A DNA stretch of 64,000 nucleotides, taken from contig CAMKTJ010000002.1 of NCBI GenBank assembly GCA_946415645.1, forward strand, positions 62,001 through 126,000. The letters run 5' to 3'. Below are positions 52,212 to 61,327 of the stretch, piece by piece. The first letter of the stretch is position 1. The number at the start of each line of letters is the position of its first letter. Under the pieces are notes generated by a model. The model saw only the letters and a list, made by a program, of their open reading frames with translations, was not told the DNA's origin and did not search any database. The position numbers and the translations under genes were made by a program. The DNA is from an uncultured Prevotellaceae bacterium. GTDB lineage: Bacteria > Bacteroidota > Bacteroidia > Bacteroidales > Bacteroidaceae.

Positions 52212-53681
52212 ATGAAGTACGGATTTGACAACGAGAAATACATTCGCATACAAAGCGAACATATTAAGGAGCGCATAGCGCAGTTCAAAGGTAAACTTTA
52301 CCTAGAACTGGGCGGTAAGCTCTTCGACGATCACCACGCCAGCCGTGTGCTGCCAGGCTTCCAGCCCGACTCTAAGTTGCGTATGTTGCAGCAGTTAGCA
52401 GACTCGGCCGAGATAGTAATCGTTATCAGTGCGATAGATATTGAGAAGAACAAGATACGTCAGGATCTGGGTATCACCTACGACGAGGATGTACTGCGCC
52501 TACGCAACGAGTTCCAGAACCGCGGTTTCCGTGTTGATAATGTTGTTATCACACACTACAACGGTCAGAGCTCTGCCGACCAGTACCGCCACCGTCTGGA
52601 AAGCATGGGCATCAAAGCATACTACCACTATACCATCGAGGGCTACCCTCACAATGTGGACCTTATTGACAGTGACGAAGGCTTCGGTAAGGATGATTAC
52701 GTGGAGACTACTCAGCCCCTGGTTATTGTTACGGCTCCCGGTCCCGGCAGCGGCAAGATGGCTGTCTGCCTATCTCAGCTCTACAACGAGCACAAGCGCG
52801 GCGTGGAGGCGGGATATGCCAAGTTTGAGACCTTCCCCGTATGGAACCTGCCACTGAAGCACCCCATAAACATTGCATACGAGGCTGCTACTGCCGACCT
52901 CAACGATGTGAACATGATTGACCCCTTCCACATGGAAGCATATGAGAAGGTGGCTATCAACTATAACCGCGACGTGGAGATCTTCCCCGTGCTGAATGCC
53001 ATCTTCGAGGGTATCTACGGCAAATGTCCTTACAAGAGCCCCACTGACATGGGCGTCAATATGGTGGGTTTCTGCATCTCGGACGATAAGATCTGCCAGG
53101 AAGCTTCTCTGCAGGAGATTGTCCGCCGTTACTATACAGCCCTTGGCAAGTTAGCCACGGGTGCCTGCAACGAGAACGAGGTTACCAAACTGAAGCTTCT
53201 CTTCAAGCAGGCTAAGATTGATACCGACTACCGTAAGTGTACAGTCGCTGCTAAGAAACGTCTGAAAGAGACCGGTGTTCCCTGCAGTGCCATTGAATTG
53301 GAGGACGGCAACATCATCACAGCAAGCAGTTCGCCTTTGCTGGGCACCTGTGCTTCACTGTTGCTGAATGCCACCAAGCATTTGGCGGGTATCGACCATA
53401 GCGTCAAGCTCATCTCACAGGAACTGATAGAGCCCATCCAGAAGACCAAGACAGAATATCTGGGCGGTCACAACCCACGTCTGCATACCGACGAGGTGCT
53501 GGTAGCCCTATCTGTACTTAGTCAGAACGATGCCAACTGCCGTCGTGCACTGGCTATGCTGCCATTGCTGAGAGGTTGTCAGGCACATTCTACCGTTATG
53601 CTGAGCGAGGTTGACCAGAAGATCTTCAAGAAACTGGGCATTGGCCTGACCTGCGACCCCGTTCATAAAGAAGCATTATAA
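52212..53681 (+). CDS. DUF1846-family protein
   Basis: 489 residues, typical for the family. 'YLELGGKLFDDHHASRVLPG', 'NDVNMIDPFHMEAYEKVAIN', 'MGVNMVGFCISDD' and 'TKTEYLGGHNPRLHTDEVLV' are conserved family stretches; 'APGPGSGKMAVCLSQLYNEH' is a P-loop-like segment. The family is widespread in anaerobes and has no settled function, with an oligomeric ATP-binding structure suggested. The ATG at 52212 follows the flavodoxin lipoprotein by 34 bp. Confidence 0.9.
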   Translation: MKYGFDNEKYIRIQSEHIKERIAQFKGKLYLELGGKLFDDHHASRVLPGFQPDSKLRMLQQLADSAEIVIVISAIDIEKNKIRQDLGITYDEDVLRLRNEFQNRGFRVDNVVITHYNGQSSADQYRHRLESMGIKAYYHYTIEGYPHNVDLIDSDEGFGKDDYVETTQPLVIVTAPGPGSGKMAVCLSQLYNEHKRGVEAGYAKFETFPVWNLPLKHPINIAYEAATADLNDVNMIDPFHMEAYEKVAINYNRDVEIFPVLNAIFEGIYGKCPYKSPTDMGVNMVGFCISDDKICQEASLQEIVRRYYTALGKLATGACNENEVTKLKLLFKQAKIDTDYRKCTVAAKKRLKETGVPCSAIELEDGNIITASSSPLLGTCASLLLNATKHLAGIDHSVKLISQELIEPIQKTKTEYLGGHNPRLHTDEVLVALSVLSQNDANCRRALAMLPLLRGCQAHSTVMLSEVDQKIFKKLGIGLTCDPVHKEAL

Positions 53682-53684
53682 ATA

Positions 53685-53754
53685 ATTGGCCGCCCCAACC
53701 CAAACATCGTAATAACGTAATAACGATATAACGTAATAACGAAAGGCGGCCAAT
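53685..53754. repeat. Boxed word repeat: ATTGGCCGCC … GGCGGCCAAT around TAACG words
   Basis: Perfect 10-bp inverted arms at 53685-53694 and 53745-53754 enclose 'cgtaataacgtaataacgatataacgtaataacg'. A second, shorter copy with arms GGCCGCC…GGCGGCC lies on the other side of the next gene (54974-55019). Confidence 0.8.
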
Positions 53755-53782
53755 CAGAATAACGAAATAACGAAATTAAGAT

Positions 53783-54886
53783 ATGAAAAAGATTGTACTC
53801 ATGCTTCTCCCCCTTTTGATGGGTGGAAGCGCTTATGCGCAGTGTGTGATCAAGGCAGAACTGAAAGATGTAACTGGTGATACGGCTTTTGTACAGATTG
53901 TAAAGCCTGATTTCAGTGGCATAGAGAAAACAGATACACTGAAAATAAAGAAAGGTAAGTTCACTATCCAGAACAACGACAGCAAGATGCGTCTTGCCAT
54001 GTGTAAGGTTAACACCAATGAAGGCGAAAAACGTCTGAGCGTGTATCTGGTTCCCGGAGAGAACGCTACTGTTACAGGAACAACAGAGAAGAATATCTGG
54101 AACGGCTCACAGTTCTACAAGGATTATCAGGTACTGGAGGATGTAACAAATCCTATTCAGGAGAAGATGAACGACCTTGGCCAGTCTTACCATAGCCAGG
54201 TTGAGAAGGGTGCCAATGCCGACTCACTTCAGAAAGTTCTGGACCCCATCTATAACAACCTGCAAAAGCAGCTGAAACAGAAAATGATGGATTTCATCAC
54301 AGAACACCCCAACAGCGGCGCCGGCGTAACTGTTCTTATGGGCCTTGAAGAGGCTGAGAAGGCACTGGGGACAATGAGTAGCGTTGTCGCAGACGGCAGG
54401 TACTCTTATTTTATTGACTTCGTAAAAGCAAGCATCGAGCGTAAGAAGATTCACGAAGAAGCACTCAAGAAGGTTGCCGACGGTAAGATGGCCCCCGATT
54501 TCACACTGAAGGATATCAACGGCAACGACCTCACACTCTCCTCTCTGCGTGGCAAGTACCTGATTCTGGACTTCTGGGGTTCATGGTGTGTATGGTGCAT
54601 CAAGGGATTCCCTGAACTGAAGAAATACTACGAGAAGTACAGCGACCGTCTGGAAATCCTTGGTGTTGACTGCAGCGATACAGAAGAAAAGTGGAAGGCT
54701 GCCGTAGCAAAGAATGAGCTGAAGTGGAAACATGTCTATAACCCCAGGGAATCTAAGATTGAGGCTATGTATGCCATCTCAGGATACCCCACCAAGATTC
54801 TCATTGATCCCGAAGGTAAGATCATAAAAACCGTAGTTGGTGAGAATCCTGCTTTCTACGAGTTCTTGGACGAGCTGTTTAAGTAA
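53783..54886 (+). CDS. TlpA-like thiol-disulfide oxidoreductase with N-terminal DUF4369-like domain
   Basis: 367 residues with signal peptide (1-19, …GSAYA). The N-terminal beta domain (about 20-125, 'CVIKAELKDVTGDTAFVQIV') is of DUF4369 type, followed by a helical linker and a thioredoxin-like domain (about 235-367) with active site 'WGSWCVWCIKGFPELKKYY' (CxxC) and cis-Pro region 'ISGYPTKILIDPEGK'. It acts in the periplasm as a disulfide reductase or cytochrome maturation-type protein. Flanked on both sides by boxed GGCCGCC repeats. Confidence 0.9.
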   Translation: MKKIVLMLLPLLMGGSAYAQCVIKAELKDVTGDTAFVQIVKPDFSGIEKTDTLKIKKGKFTIQNNDSKMRLAMCKVNTNEGEKRLSVYLVPGENATVTGTTEKNIWNGSQFYKDYQVLEDVTNPIQEKMNDLGQSYHSQVEKGANADSLQKVLDPIYNNLQKQLKQKMMDFITEHPNSGAGVTVLMGLEEAEKALGTMSSVVADGRYSYFIDFVKASIERKKIHEEALKKVADGKMAPDFTLKDINGNDLTLSSLRGKYLILDFWGSWCVWCIKGFPELKKYYEKYSDRLEILGVDCSDTEEKWKAAVAKNELKWKHVYNPRESKIEAMYAISGYPTKILIDPEGKIIKTVVGENPAFYEFLDELFK

Positions 54887-54926
54887 TCTGTAAAATGGAT
54901 TAGGGAATAGAGATTAGAGATTAGAG

Positions 54927-54969
54927 AATAAATAAGGGAAGAGGCTTTTCGCTTCTTCCCTTATTTATT
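54927..54969. terminator. Bidirectional terminator between convergent genes
   Basis: A 19-bp stem (54927-54945 with 54951-54969, one mismatch: AATAAATAAGGGAAGAGGC) with a 5-nt loop. A/T-rich flanks allow it to serve both the TlpA-like gene and the convergent serine hydrolase. Confidence 0.85.
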
Positions 54970-54973
54970 CTTT

Positions 54974-55019
54974 GGCCGCCTTTCGTTATAACGTTATTAC
55001 GATGTTTCTTATGGCGGCC
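54974..55019. repeat. Boxed word repeat, second copy
   Basis: GGCCGCC (54974-54980) and GGCGGCC (55013-55019) enclose 'tttcgttataacgttattacgatgtttcttat'. The interior is the reverse complement of part of the 53685-53754 interior, so the two copies flank the TlpA-like gene in opposite orientation. Followed at 55021-55050 by 'aattttgaattttgaatttctaattttgaa' words. Confidence 0.75.
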
Positions 55020-55054
55020 CTCAATTTTGAATTTTGAATTTCTAATTTTGAATC

Positions 55055-56272
55055 CTATTTAGTTCTTCCCGTATAGGCATCAATACCTGAGGTATCCAGT
55101 GTTGCAGAGAAGAATTTCTCGGCTGCTTTGGCAACATCACCGTTCCAAGGCTGATTTCCATTGACCTGAACAACCCAAAGTTTCAGCTGTTTCTTGTGCC
55201 AATTGACCATGCAGTTGGTACCCCAGGCACCACCATGGCCGAACCATTCGTTCTCGCCGTCCTTCTTGGGTGCATTCAGACCCAGGGAATAACCGCCCAG
55301 ATTGTCGGGACGAGTAGTCACAGCAAGGATACTCTTTACGGTCTCCTCCTTCAGGATACGCACGCCATTCTCGCCAACGCCCAGATTCATCAGCATCTTG
55401 TAGAACTTCAGCTGATCCAGAGCAGTTGTCCAGAGACCCGCGCCTGCAGAGGCAAAGACATGACCATCATTATAAGGGCGCTGCTCCCAACCGTTCTCCA
55501 GACGATACTTGGCAGTCTGACCAGCCTTCACGTCGTACATCTCTATCTGAGTCTTCAGCTGCTTGTCGGTGGGCCAGAACCAAGTTGACTTCATGCCCAG
55601 GGGATCCAGCACTTCCTTCTTAAGGTAATCCTCCCACTTCATGCCGGTGATAACCTCTACGATGGCACCGCCTATGTCGATACCTGTGTTAGAATAGCGT
55701 TCTCTGGTACCAGGCTCGAACAGGATAGGAGATTCGGCAGCAATGCTGGCAACCTGACGCAAGGGAGCACCTCCTGACCAGCCACCGCCACGAACATCAC
55801 TACGCTTAGCGCTACACTCGAAGGGGAAACCGCCCGTGTGGTTCAGTACCATGCGTACTGTCAGTACATTCTTAGCCTTGTGAAGTGTCTTGATACCATC
55901 CTTCTCACTGTCCAGTACCCACAGATCCTTGAACTCGGGCAGGAACTTGGAAACAGGATCATCTAGAGAGAGCTTACCCTCCTCTACCAACTTGGCAATG
56001 GTAACACCACAGAAGCCCTTTGTCTGAGAGCACTGCATAAATACGTTATCCAACTTAATGGGACGCTTCTTTTCTACATCGGCATAACCAATGCAGCAAG
56101 TCTCCTGTACACCATCATTGTAGAAGATGCTGATGGCTCCGGGCAGTTCACCCCGGTCTAAATAGGGTTGCAGAGCTTCGCGGGCATAATTGGTCTTGGA
56201 ATCCTTTACCTCGGTCTTAGCGATTCCGCACAAACAGAAGGCTACCGCCAAAAATAAAAACAGTTGTCTCAT
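55055..56272 (-). CDS. Secreted serine hydrolase of the beta-lactamase/EstB family
   Basis: 405 residues with signal peptide (1-18). The SxxK motif is 'CSQTKGF' near 85, the YxN motif 'YSNTGIDIGG' near 192, and a C-terminal 'FGHGGAWGTN' replaces the KTG box. This fits class C-like esterases and D-aminopeptidases rather than true beta-lactamases. Likely periplasmic; substrate unknown. Monocistronic. Confidence 0.87.
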   Translation of the reverse strand: MRQLFLFLAVAFCLCGIAKTEVKDSKTNYAREALQPYLDRGELPGAISIFYNDGVQETCCIGYADVEKKRPIKLDNVFMQCSQTKGFCGVTIAKLVEEGKLSLDDPVSKFLPEFKDLWVLDSEKDGIKTLHKAKNVLTVRMVLNHTGGFPFECSAKRSDVRGGGWSGGAPLRQVASIAAESPILFEPGTRERYSNTGIDIGGAIVEVITGMKWEDYLKKEVLDPLGMKSTWFWPTDKQLKTQIEMYDVKAGQTAKYRLENGWEQRPYNDGHVFASAGAGLWTTALDQLKFYKMLMNLGVGENGVRILKEETVKSILAVTTRPDNLGGYSLGLNAPKKDGENEWFGHGGAWGTNCMVNWHKKQLKLWVVQVNGNQPWNGDVAKAAEKFFSATLDTSGIDAYTGRTK

Positions 56273-56361
56273 AGTGTTTGTTAATTATGTTTGTTTTTCG
56301 ATTTTTCTGCACAAAGATATGTATTTTTTTTGTAACTTTGCGCCGCTTAGAAAGAAAACAC

Positions 56362-57657
56362 ATGCTTACAAACGAAGAAAAGAAAGAAATCCTGGATCTT
56401 TTACACCAAGAGGTAGTACCCGCCATCGGTTGTACCGAACCTATGGCAGTCGCCCTTTGTGTAGCCAAAGCAGTTGAAGAGTTAAGAAACAAATTAGGCA
56501 AAGAGCCCGGCTTTCTGCCTGAAAAGATTTCCCTGCACCTGAGCGCCAACATACTGAAGAACGCCATGGGTGTGGGAATCCCAGGCACTGGCGGTATGAT
56601 AGGCCTTCCCATTGCTATAGCCTTGGGTGCTGTAGGCGGAAAGTCATGCCTTGAGTTGGAAGTGCTGCGTGATTGCACTGAGAAGGAACTGGAGATAGCT
56701 AAACACTATATCACAGAAAACCGCATAGATATCAAGTTGGAGGAGAAAGACCCCGACAAGCTCTATATTCACGTCTGTGCAGAAGCCGAAGGCAAAAGCT
56801 CGGAGGCAACCATCAAGGGAACTCACACCAACTTTGTTGAACAGGTTTCATCTGATTCTTCCGCAGCTGAGGCAGAAGATGCCAAGGAAGATAATATCCT
56901 TAAATTATATAAGGTATATGAGTTTGCCACAACCATGCCTCTTGATGAGATCCGTTTCATCCTGGAAGCTAAGCGTCTGAACGAGGCAGCTGCTCAGGAA
57001 GGACTACGTGAAAACTACGGTCACCAGTTGGGCAAGACAATGTGCAGTCCTTTAGGTCGTGGCATCATGGGCGAGAGTATCTTTGCCAAGGTTCTCTCTG
57101 TAACATCCTGTGCCTGCGATGCCCGTATGGCAGGAGCCAAGATTCCCGTCATGAGCAACAGCGGAAGCGGTAACCAGGGTATCTGCGCCACCATGCCTGT
57201 GGTAGTCTTCGCACGCGAGAATCATAACACAGAAGAGGAACTGATCCGTGCCCTCACCCTATCCCACCTCACTGCTATCTATATCAAGCAGTCGTTAGGT
57301 AGCCTATCTGCCCTCTGTGGCTGTGTGGTTGCCAGTACGGGCAGCAGCGTGGGTATCACCTATCTGATGGGGGGCAACTACGACCAGATCTGCTACTCTG
57401 TCAAGAATATGATAGCCAACCTTACGGGTATGATCTGTGACGGTGCCAAGCCATCTTGTGCCCTGAAGTTGACAACAGGTGTGAGCACGGCCGTCATGAG
57501 TGCTATGCTGGCCATCCAGAATAATCATGTAACCTCTGCCGAGGGTATCATAGATGACGATGTAGACCGTAGCATCCGTAACCTGACAAGTATCGGCTCC
57601 AGAGGTATGGACGAGACGGACCGATTCGTACTTGATATCATGACGCACAAGCAATAA
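56362..57657 (+). CDS. L-cysteine desulfidase-like / serine dehydratase alpha-type protein (UPF0597)
   Basis: 431 residues from ATG 56362; the 28 codons upstream are not family-like and contain a TAACTTTG promoter element (56333-56340). 'VVPAIGCTEPMAVALCVAKA', 'GVGIPGTGGMIGLPIAIALG', 'MSNSGSGNQGICATMPVVVF' and 'SLSALCGCVVASTGSSVG' are hallmarks of the CyuA/YhaM (UPF0597) family, with cysteines for an iron-sulfur cluster. It probably degrades cysteine to pyruvate, ammonia and sulfide, complementing the serine dehydratase at 41300. Confidence 0.88.
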   Translation: MLTNEEKKEILDLLHQEVVPAIGCTEPMAVALCVAKAVEELRNKLGKEPGFLPEKISLHLSANILKNAMGVGIPGTGGMIGLPIAIALGAVGGKSCLELEVLRDCTEKELEIAKHYITENRIDIKLEEKDPDKLYIHVCAEAEGKSSEATIKGTHTNFVEQVSSDSSAAEAEDAKEDNILKLYKVYEFATTMPLDEIRFILEAKRLNEAAAQEGLRENYGHQLGKTMCSPLGRGIMGESIFAKVLSVTSCACDARMAGAKIPVMSNSGSGNQGICATMPVVVFARENHNTEEELIRALTLSHLTAIYIKQSLGSLSALCGCVVASTGSSVGITYLMGGNYDQICYSVKNMIANLTGMICDGAKPSCALKLTTGVSTAVMSAMLAIQNNHVTSAEGIIDDDVDRSIRNLTSIGSRGMDETDRFVLDIMTHKQ

Positions 57658-57711
57658 CACTTCATTGTTGTGCGTCTCTCTGCATTTAGACGAAAATATT
57701 ACGCATTACAT

Positions 57712-57742
57712 ATTGCCGTTAAAGTAATTACTTGTACCTTTG
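57712..57742 (+). promoter_or_regulatory. Promoter of the carboxyltransferase gene
   Basis: ATTG (57712-57715), 19-bp spacer, TACCTTTG (57735-57742), 40 bp before the ATG. Confidence 0.6.
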
Positions 57743-57781
57743 CATCTACAAAGGATAACTATTATATAGGATAAGATAAAC

Positions 57782-59557
57782 ATGGAAAAAAGAAAAATTC
57801 AGTTTAGCCTCGTATATAGAGACATGTTCCAGTCGAGCGGCAAGTTCCAGCCTCGTAAGGATCAGTTAGAGCGCATTGCTCCTGTTATCATCAAGATGGG
57901 ATGCTTTGCCCGTGTGGAAACTAACGGTGGTGCCTTTGAGCAGGTGAACCTGCTGTACGGCGAGAACCCCAACAAGGCAGTACGTGCCTTTACCAAGCCT
58001 TTCAACGAAGTAGGCATCAAGACCCACATGTTGGATCGTGGTCTGAACGCTTTGCGTATGTTCCCTGTTCCTGCCGATGTTCGTCGTCTGATGTACAAGG
58101 TTAAGCATGCTCAGGGTGTAGACATCACCCGTATCTTCTGCGGTCTGAATGACGTTCGCAATATCATCCCTTCTATCAAATATGCTTTGGAGGCAGGGAT
58201 GACACCACAGGCTACCCTGTGTATCACCAACAGCCCCATCCATACAGCCGAGTACTACGCTAATATCGCTGAACAGCTGATAGAGGCAGGTGCTCCTGAG
58301 ATCTGCTTGAAGGATATGGCAGGTATCGGTCAGCCCGCTATGCTGGGTAAGTTGGTGAAAATGATTAAGGACAAGCATCCTGAGATTATCATCCAGTACC
58401 ATGGCCACAGCGGCCCCGGTCTTTCTATGGCCAGCATCCTGGAGGTTTGTAAGAATGGTGCCGATGTTATTGATACCGCTATCGAGCCACTCTCATGGGG
58501 TAAGGTACATCCAGACATCATTTCTGTACAGAGCATGCTGAAGAACTACGGCTTCGATGTTCCTGAAATCAATATGGAGGCCTATATGGAGGCACGTAAA
58601 CTGACACAGGAATTCATTGACGACTTCCTGGGCTACTTCATGAACCCTGCCAACAAGCTGATGTCTTCACTCCTGTTGGGTTGCGGTTTGCCCGGTGGTA
58701 TGATGGGTAGTATGATGGCCGACCTGAAGGGTGTTATGGATGCTATCAACAACAACCGCAAGAACAAGGGCGAGGAGCCTTACAGCGAGGATGCCCTGCT
58801 GGTTCGCCTCTTCAACGAGGTGGCATACGTATGGCCCCGCGTAGGTTATCCCCCATTGGTAACTCCCTTCTCTCAGTACGTCAAGAATATCGCCCTGATG
58901 AACCTGCTCACAGAGTCTATGGGTAAGCCCCGCTATAGCATGATGGACCCCTCTATCTGGGGTATGATCCTGGGTAAGAGCGGTAAGTTGCCCGGCGAAG
59001 TGGCTCCCGAGATTATCGAGCTGGCCAAGGAGAAGGGCTTTGAGTTCACCACTGCTGATCCTCAGTCTAACTATCCCGACGACCTGCCACGCTTTATCGA
59101 GGAGATGAAGAAGAACGGTTGGGACCGTGGACAGGACGATGAGGAACTCTTCGAGTTTGCCATGCACGAGAGCCAGTATCGCGACTATAAGAGCGGTGTA
59201 GCCAAGGAGCGCTTCCTGAAGGACTTGCAGGCTGCCAAGGATAAGGAAATGCAGAAGAGCGGCTTGTCTCTGGAAGAGGTTGCTGCTTACAAGCATGCCG
59301 AGGCTGATGCCATCACAGCACCCGAGAACGGTACCATCATGTGGGAGGTTAATGGTGATGCGGAATGCGTTAAGAGCATCAATCCTATGGTAGGCAAGGA
59401 ATACAAGGAGGGCGACCGCTTCTGCTACCTGCAGAACAACTTCGGCCAGGTTATTGAGATTCCCGCTGCCTTGGGTGGCAAGTTGGTTGAGATCTGCGCT
59501 AACCAGGGAAGCAAGGTTGGCAAGGGCGATACCATTGCCTACATCCGCAGAAACTAA
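57782..59557 (+). CDS. Pyruvate/oxaloacetate carboxyltransferase (PycB/OadA-like) with degenerate carrier domain
   Basis: 591 residues. The TIM-barrel carboxyltransferase ('YRDMFQSSGKFQPR', 'MGCFARVETNGGAFEQVNLL', 'EICLKDMAGIGQPAMLGKLV' and metal-binding 'QYHGHSGPG' near 204) is followed by the conserved PYC_OADA region ('PRVGYPPLVTPFSQYV'). The last about 75 residues fold like a biotinyl domain ('PENGTIMWEVNG', 'GGKLVEICANQGSKVGKGDT'), but the place of the AMKM biotinylation motif reads 'LQNNFGQ', so no lysine is available. The enzyme must use a separate biotin carrier or have changed function. Promoter at 57712-57742. Confidence 0.87.
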   Translation: MEKRKIQFSLVYRDMFQSSGKFQPRKDQLERIAPVIIKMGCFARVETNGGAFEQVNLLYGENPNKAVRAFTKPFNEVGIKTHMLDRGLNALRMFPVPADVRRLMYKVKHAQGVDITRIFCGLNDVRNIIPSIKYALEAGMTPQATLCITNSPIHTAEYYANIAEQLIEAGAPEICLKDMAGIGQPAMLGKLVKMIKDKHPEIIIQYHGHSGPGLSMASILEVCKNGADVIDTAIEPLSWGKVHPDIISVQSMLKNYGFDVPEINMEAYMEARKLTQEFIDDFLGYFMNPANKLMSSLLLGCGLPGGMMGSMMADLKGVMDAINNNRKNKGEEPYSEDALLVRLFNEVAYVWPRVGYPPLVTPFSQYVKNIALMNLLTESMGKPRYSMMDPSIWGMILGKSGKLPGEVAPEIIELAKEKGFEFTTADPQSNYPDDLPRFIEEMKKNGWDRGQDDEELFEFAMHESQYRDYKSGVAKERFLKDLQAAKDKEMQKSGLSLEEVAAYKHAEADAITAPENGTIMWEVNGDAECVKSINPMVGKEYKEGDRFCYLQNNFGQVIEIPAALGGKLVEICANQGSKVGKGDTIAYIRRN

Positions 59558-59601
59558 AAAGAGACTTCATATCTTCGATGGAGTAATAAGTGCGCATTGG
59601 C

Positions 59602-61029
59602 ATGACTGAAGCACAACGTACATATATCGCCATCGATCTGAAATCATTCTATGCTTCGGTGGAGTGCGTCGACAGAGGATTGGATCCGCTGACGACAAAT
59701 CTCGTTGTAGCCGATGAATCCAGAACAGACAAGACCATCTGCCTTGCCGTAACTCCCTCGCTGAAGGAATACGGTATAGGCGGAAGGGCACGTCTGTTTG
59801 AAGTAAGACAGAAGGCACGTGGCGTGGACTTTATCATCGCCAAGCCTCAGATGGCCCATTACATAGAGGTCAGCTCCAAGATATACAGTATATACCTGAA
59901 ATACATTGCACCGGAAGATATTCATGTATACTCGATAGACGAGGTATTCATGGATGTAACGGCTTACCTTGGCACTTATAAGATGACAGCGCATGAGCTG
60001 GCCATGAAGATGATACGCGATGTGCTCTCGCAGACGGGTATCACGGCAACGGCTGGCATTGGCACCAACATGTACCTCTGCAAGGTAGCTATGGATATCG
60101 TAGCCAAGAAGATGCCGGCAGATAAAGACGGTGTACGCATAGCAGAACTGGACGAGATGTCGTACCGACGTCAGCTGTGGGACTACCGCCCTATCACTAA
60201 GTTCTGGCGCGTAGGACAAGGAATAGCACAGAAACTGGCATACTATGGCATTGATACCATGGGAAAACTGGCAAGGCTGTCTCTGCAGAACGAGGAGATG
60301 CTATACGAGCTCTTCGGTGTGAATGCAGAATTGCTGATAGACCACGCCTGGGGCTGGGAGCCCTGTACCATGGAGGCAGTAAAGGCATACAGGCCAGAGA
60401 CTAACTCCTTCAGCAGCGGACAGGTATTGCAGGAACCCTATAATTTCAAGAAAGGACGTGTTGTGATACGCGAGATGGCAGAGGGAATGGCACTGGACTT
60501 GGTGTCGAAGCGGTTATTGACCGACCAGTTGGTACTGACCGTAGGCTACGATGCCGAGAGTCTGACGCGTCCCGAGATACGCAACAAGTACCACGGTCCT
60601 ATCACCATCAACCACTACGGAAAGCCCGTACCTAAACATGCCCATGGTACTTTCAACTTCAAGAAACCTACCTCCTCCTCACGACTTATCATGGATGGCG
60701 CAGCAGAACTCTATGACCGTTATGTGAATCCTGATCTGCTGATTCGCCGTCTGAACCTGACCACCAATCATGTAAAAGACGAGGCAACTGTCAACCGTCA
60801 ACTGTCAACTGTCAACTATGAACAGTTGGATCTGTTCACCGACTACGAGGCTTTGGACAAGCAACGTAAGGAAGAGAAAGTCCGCCTTGCCAAGGAACGG
60901 AGAATGCAGGAAGCGCAACTGAAGATAAAACAGCGTTTCGGCAAGAACGCCATCCTACGCGGCCTCAATTTCGAGGAAGGTGCCACCGCCAAGGAGCGCA
61001 ACAAACAAATAGGAGGACACCACGAGTAA
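59602..61029 (+). CDS. Y-family DNA polymerase (DinB/UmuC type)
   Basis: 475 residues from ATG 59602; a GTG 12 bp upstream is possible. The palm carries 'AIDLKSFYASVE' (Asp about 12) and 'YSIDEVFMD' (110-118), followed by 'TATAGIGTNMYLCKVAMDIV' and the little-finger region. The length and the YolD-like partner downstream suggest the UvrX/UmuC-like subgroup. A clamp-binding motif 'QLDLF' lies near 408. Directly before it, residues about 395-407 ('TVNRQLSTVNYE') are encoded by a 'gtcaactgtcaact' word repeat, so a repeat has entered the linker between little finger and clamp motif. Translesion synthesis is the expected role. Confidence 0.9.
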   Translation: MTEAQRTYIAIDLKSFYASVECVDRGLDPLTTNLVVADESRTDKTICLAVTPSLKEYGIGGRARLFEVRQKARGVDFIIAKPQMAHYIEVSSKIYSIYLKYIAPEDIHVYSIDEVFMDVTAYLGTYKMTAHELAMKMIRDVLSQTGITATAGIGTNMYLCKVAMDIVAKKMPADKDGVRIAELDEMSYRRQLWDYRPITKFWRVGQGIAQKLAYYGIDTMGKLARLSLQNEEMLYELFGVNAELLIDHAWGWEPCTMEAVKAYRPETNSFSSGQVLQEPYNFKKGRVVIREMAEGMALDLVSKRLLTDQLVLTVGYDAESLTRPEIRNKYHGPITINHYGKPVPKHAHGTFNFKKPTSSSRLIMDGAAELYDRYVNPDLLIRRLNLTTNHVKDEATVNRQLSTVNYEQLDLFTDYEALDKQRKEEKVRLAKERRMQEAQLKIKQRFGKNAILRGLNFEEGATAKERNKQIGGHHE

Positions 61030-61090
61030 TTTACAATTTGACGATTTACAATTTACGATTTGCATCCGCACCGGTAAATCGCCAAATAAA
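61027..61090. repeat. Word repeat after the polymerase gene
   Basis: 'aatttacaatttgacgatttacaatttacgatttgc' fills the gap after the stop codon (TAA itself is part of it). Same style as the 'cagtttacagtttac' words at 42497-42538. Confidence 0.65.
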
Positions 61091-61135
61091 CAAATCGAAA
61101 ATAAATAGTAGATAGTAAATTTGAAAATAGTAAAT

Positions 61136-61327
61136 ATGGATTACGACGATATAATAAACCTGCCGCATCACGTTTCCAAGAAACATCCGCAGATGTCTAT
61201 GTGGAGCCGTGCGGCTCAGTTTGCGCCCTTCGCAGCACTGACTGGCTATGACAATGCTATCTCTGAAACAGCGAAGGAGAACGAGACTAGCTATCAAAAA
61301 AAAGGATCCGAAGAAGATTCCTATTAG
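61136..61327 (+). CDS. YolD-like small protein
   Basis: 63 residues from ATG 61136. '[20 protein letters not shown]' is the conserved YolD-like core, a family usually encoded beside UvrX/UmuC-type Y-family polymerases, as here. Its stop codon overlaps the stop of the convergent TonB receptor gene by 4 bp. Its precise function is unknown; a role in the damage response is inferred from the neighbour. Confidence 0.75.
   Translation: MDYDDIINLPHHVSKKHPQMSMWSRAAQFAPFAALTGYDNAISETAKENETSYQKKGSEEDSY

Noticed and set aside
59644-60219. 191-codon antisense frame in the Y-family polymerase gene
   Set aside because: The plus strand has intact polymerase motifs; the antisense product is not family-like.
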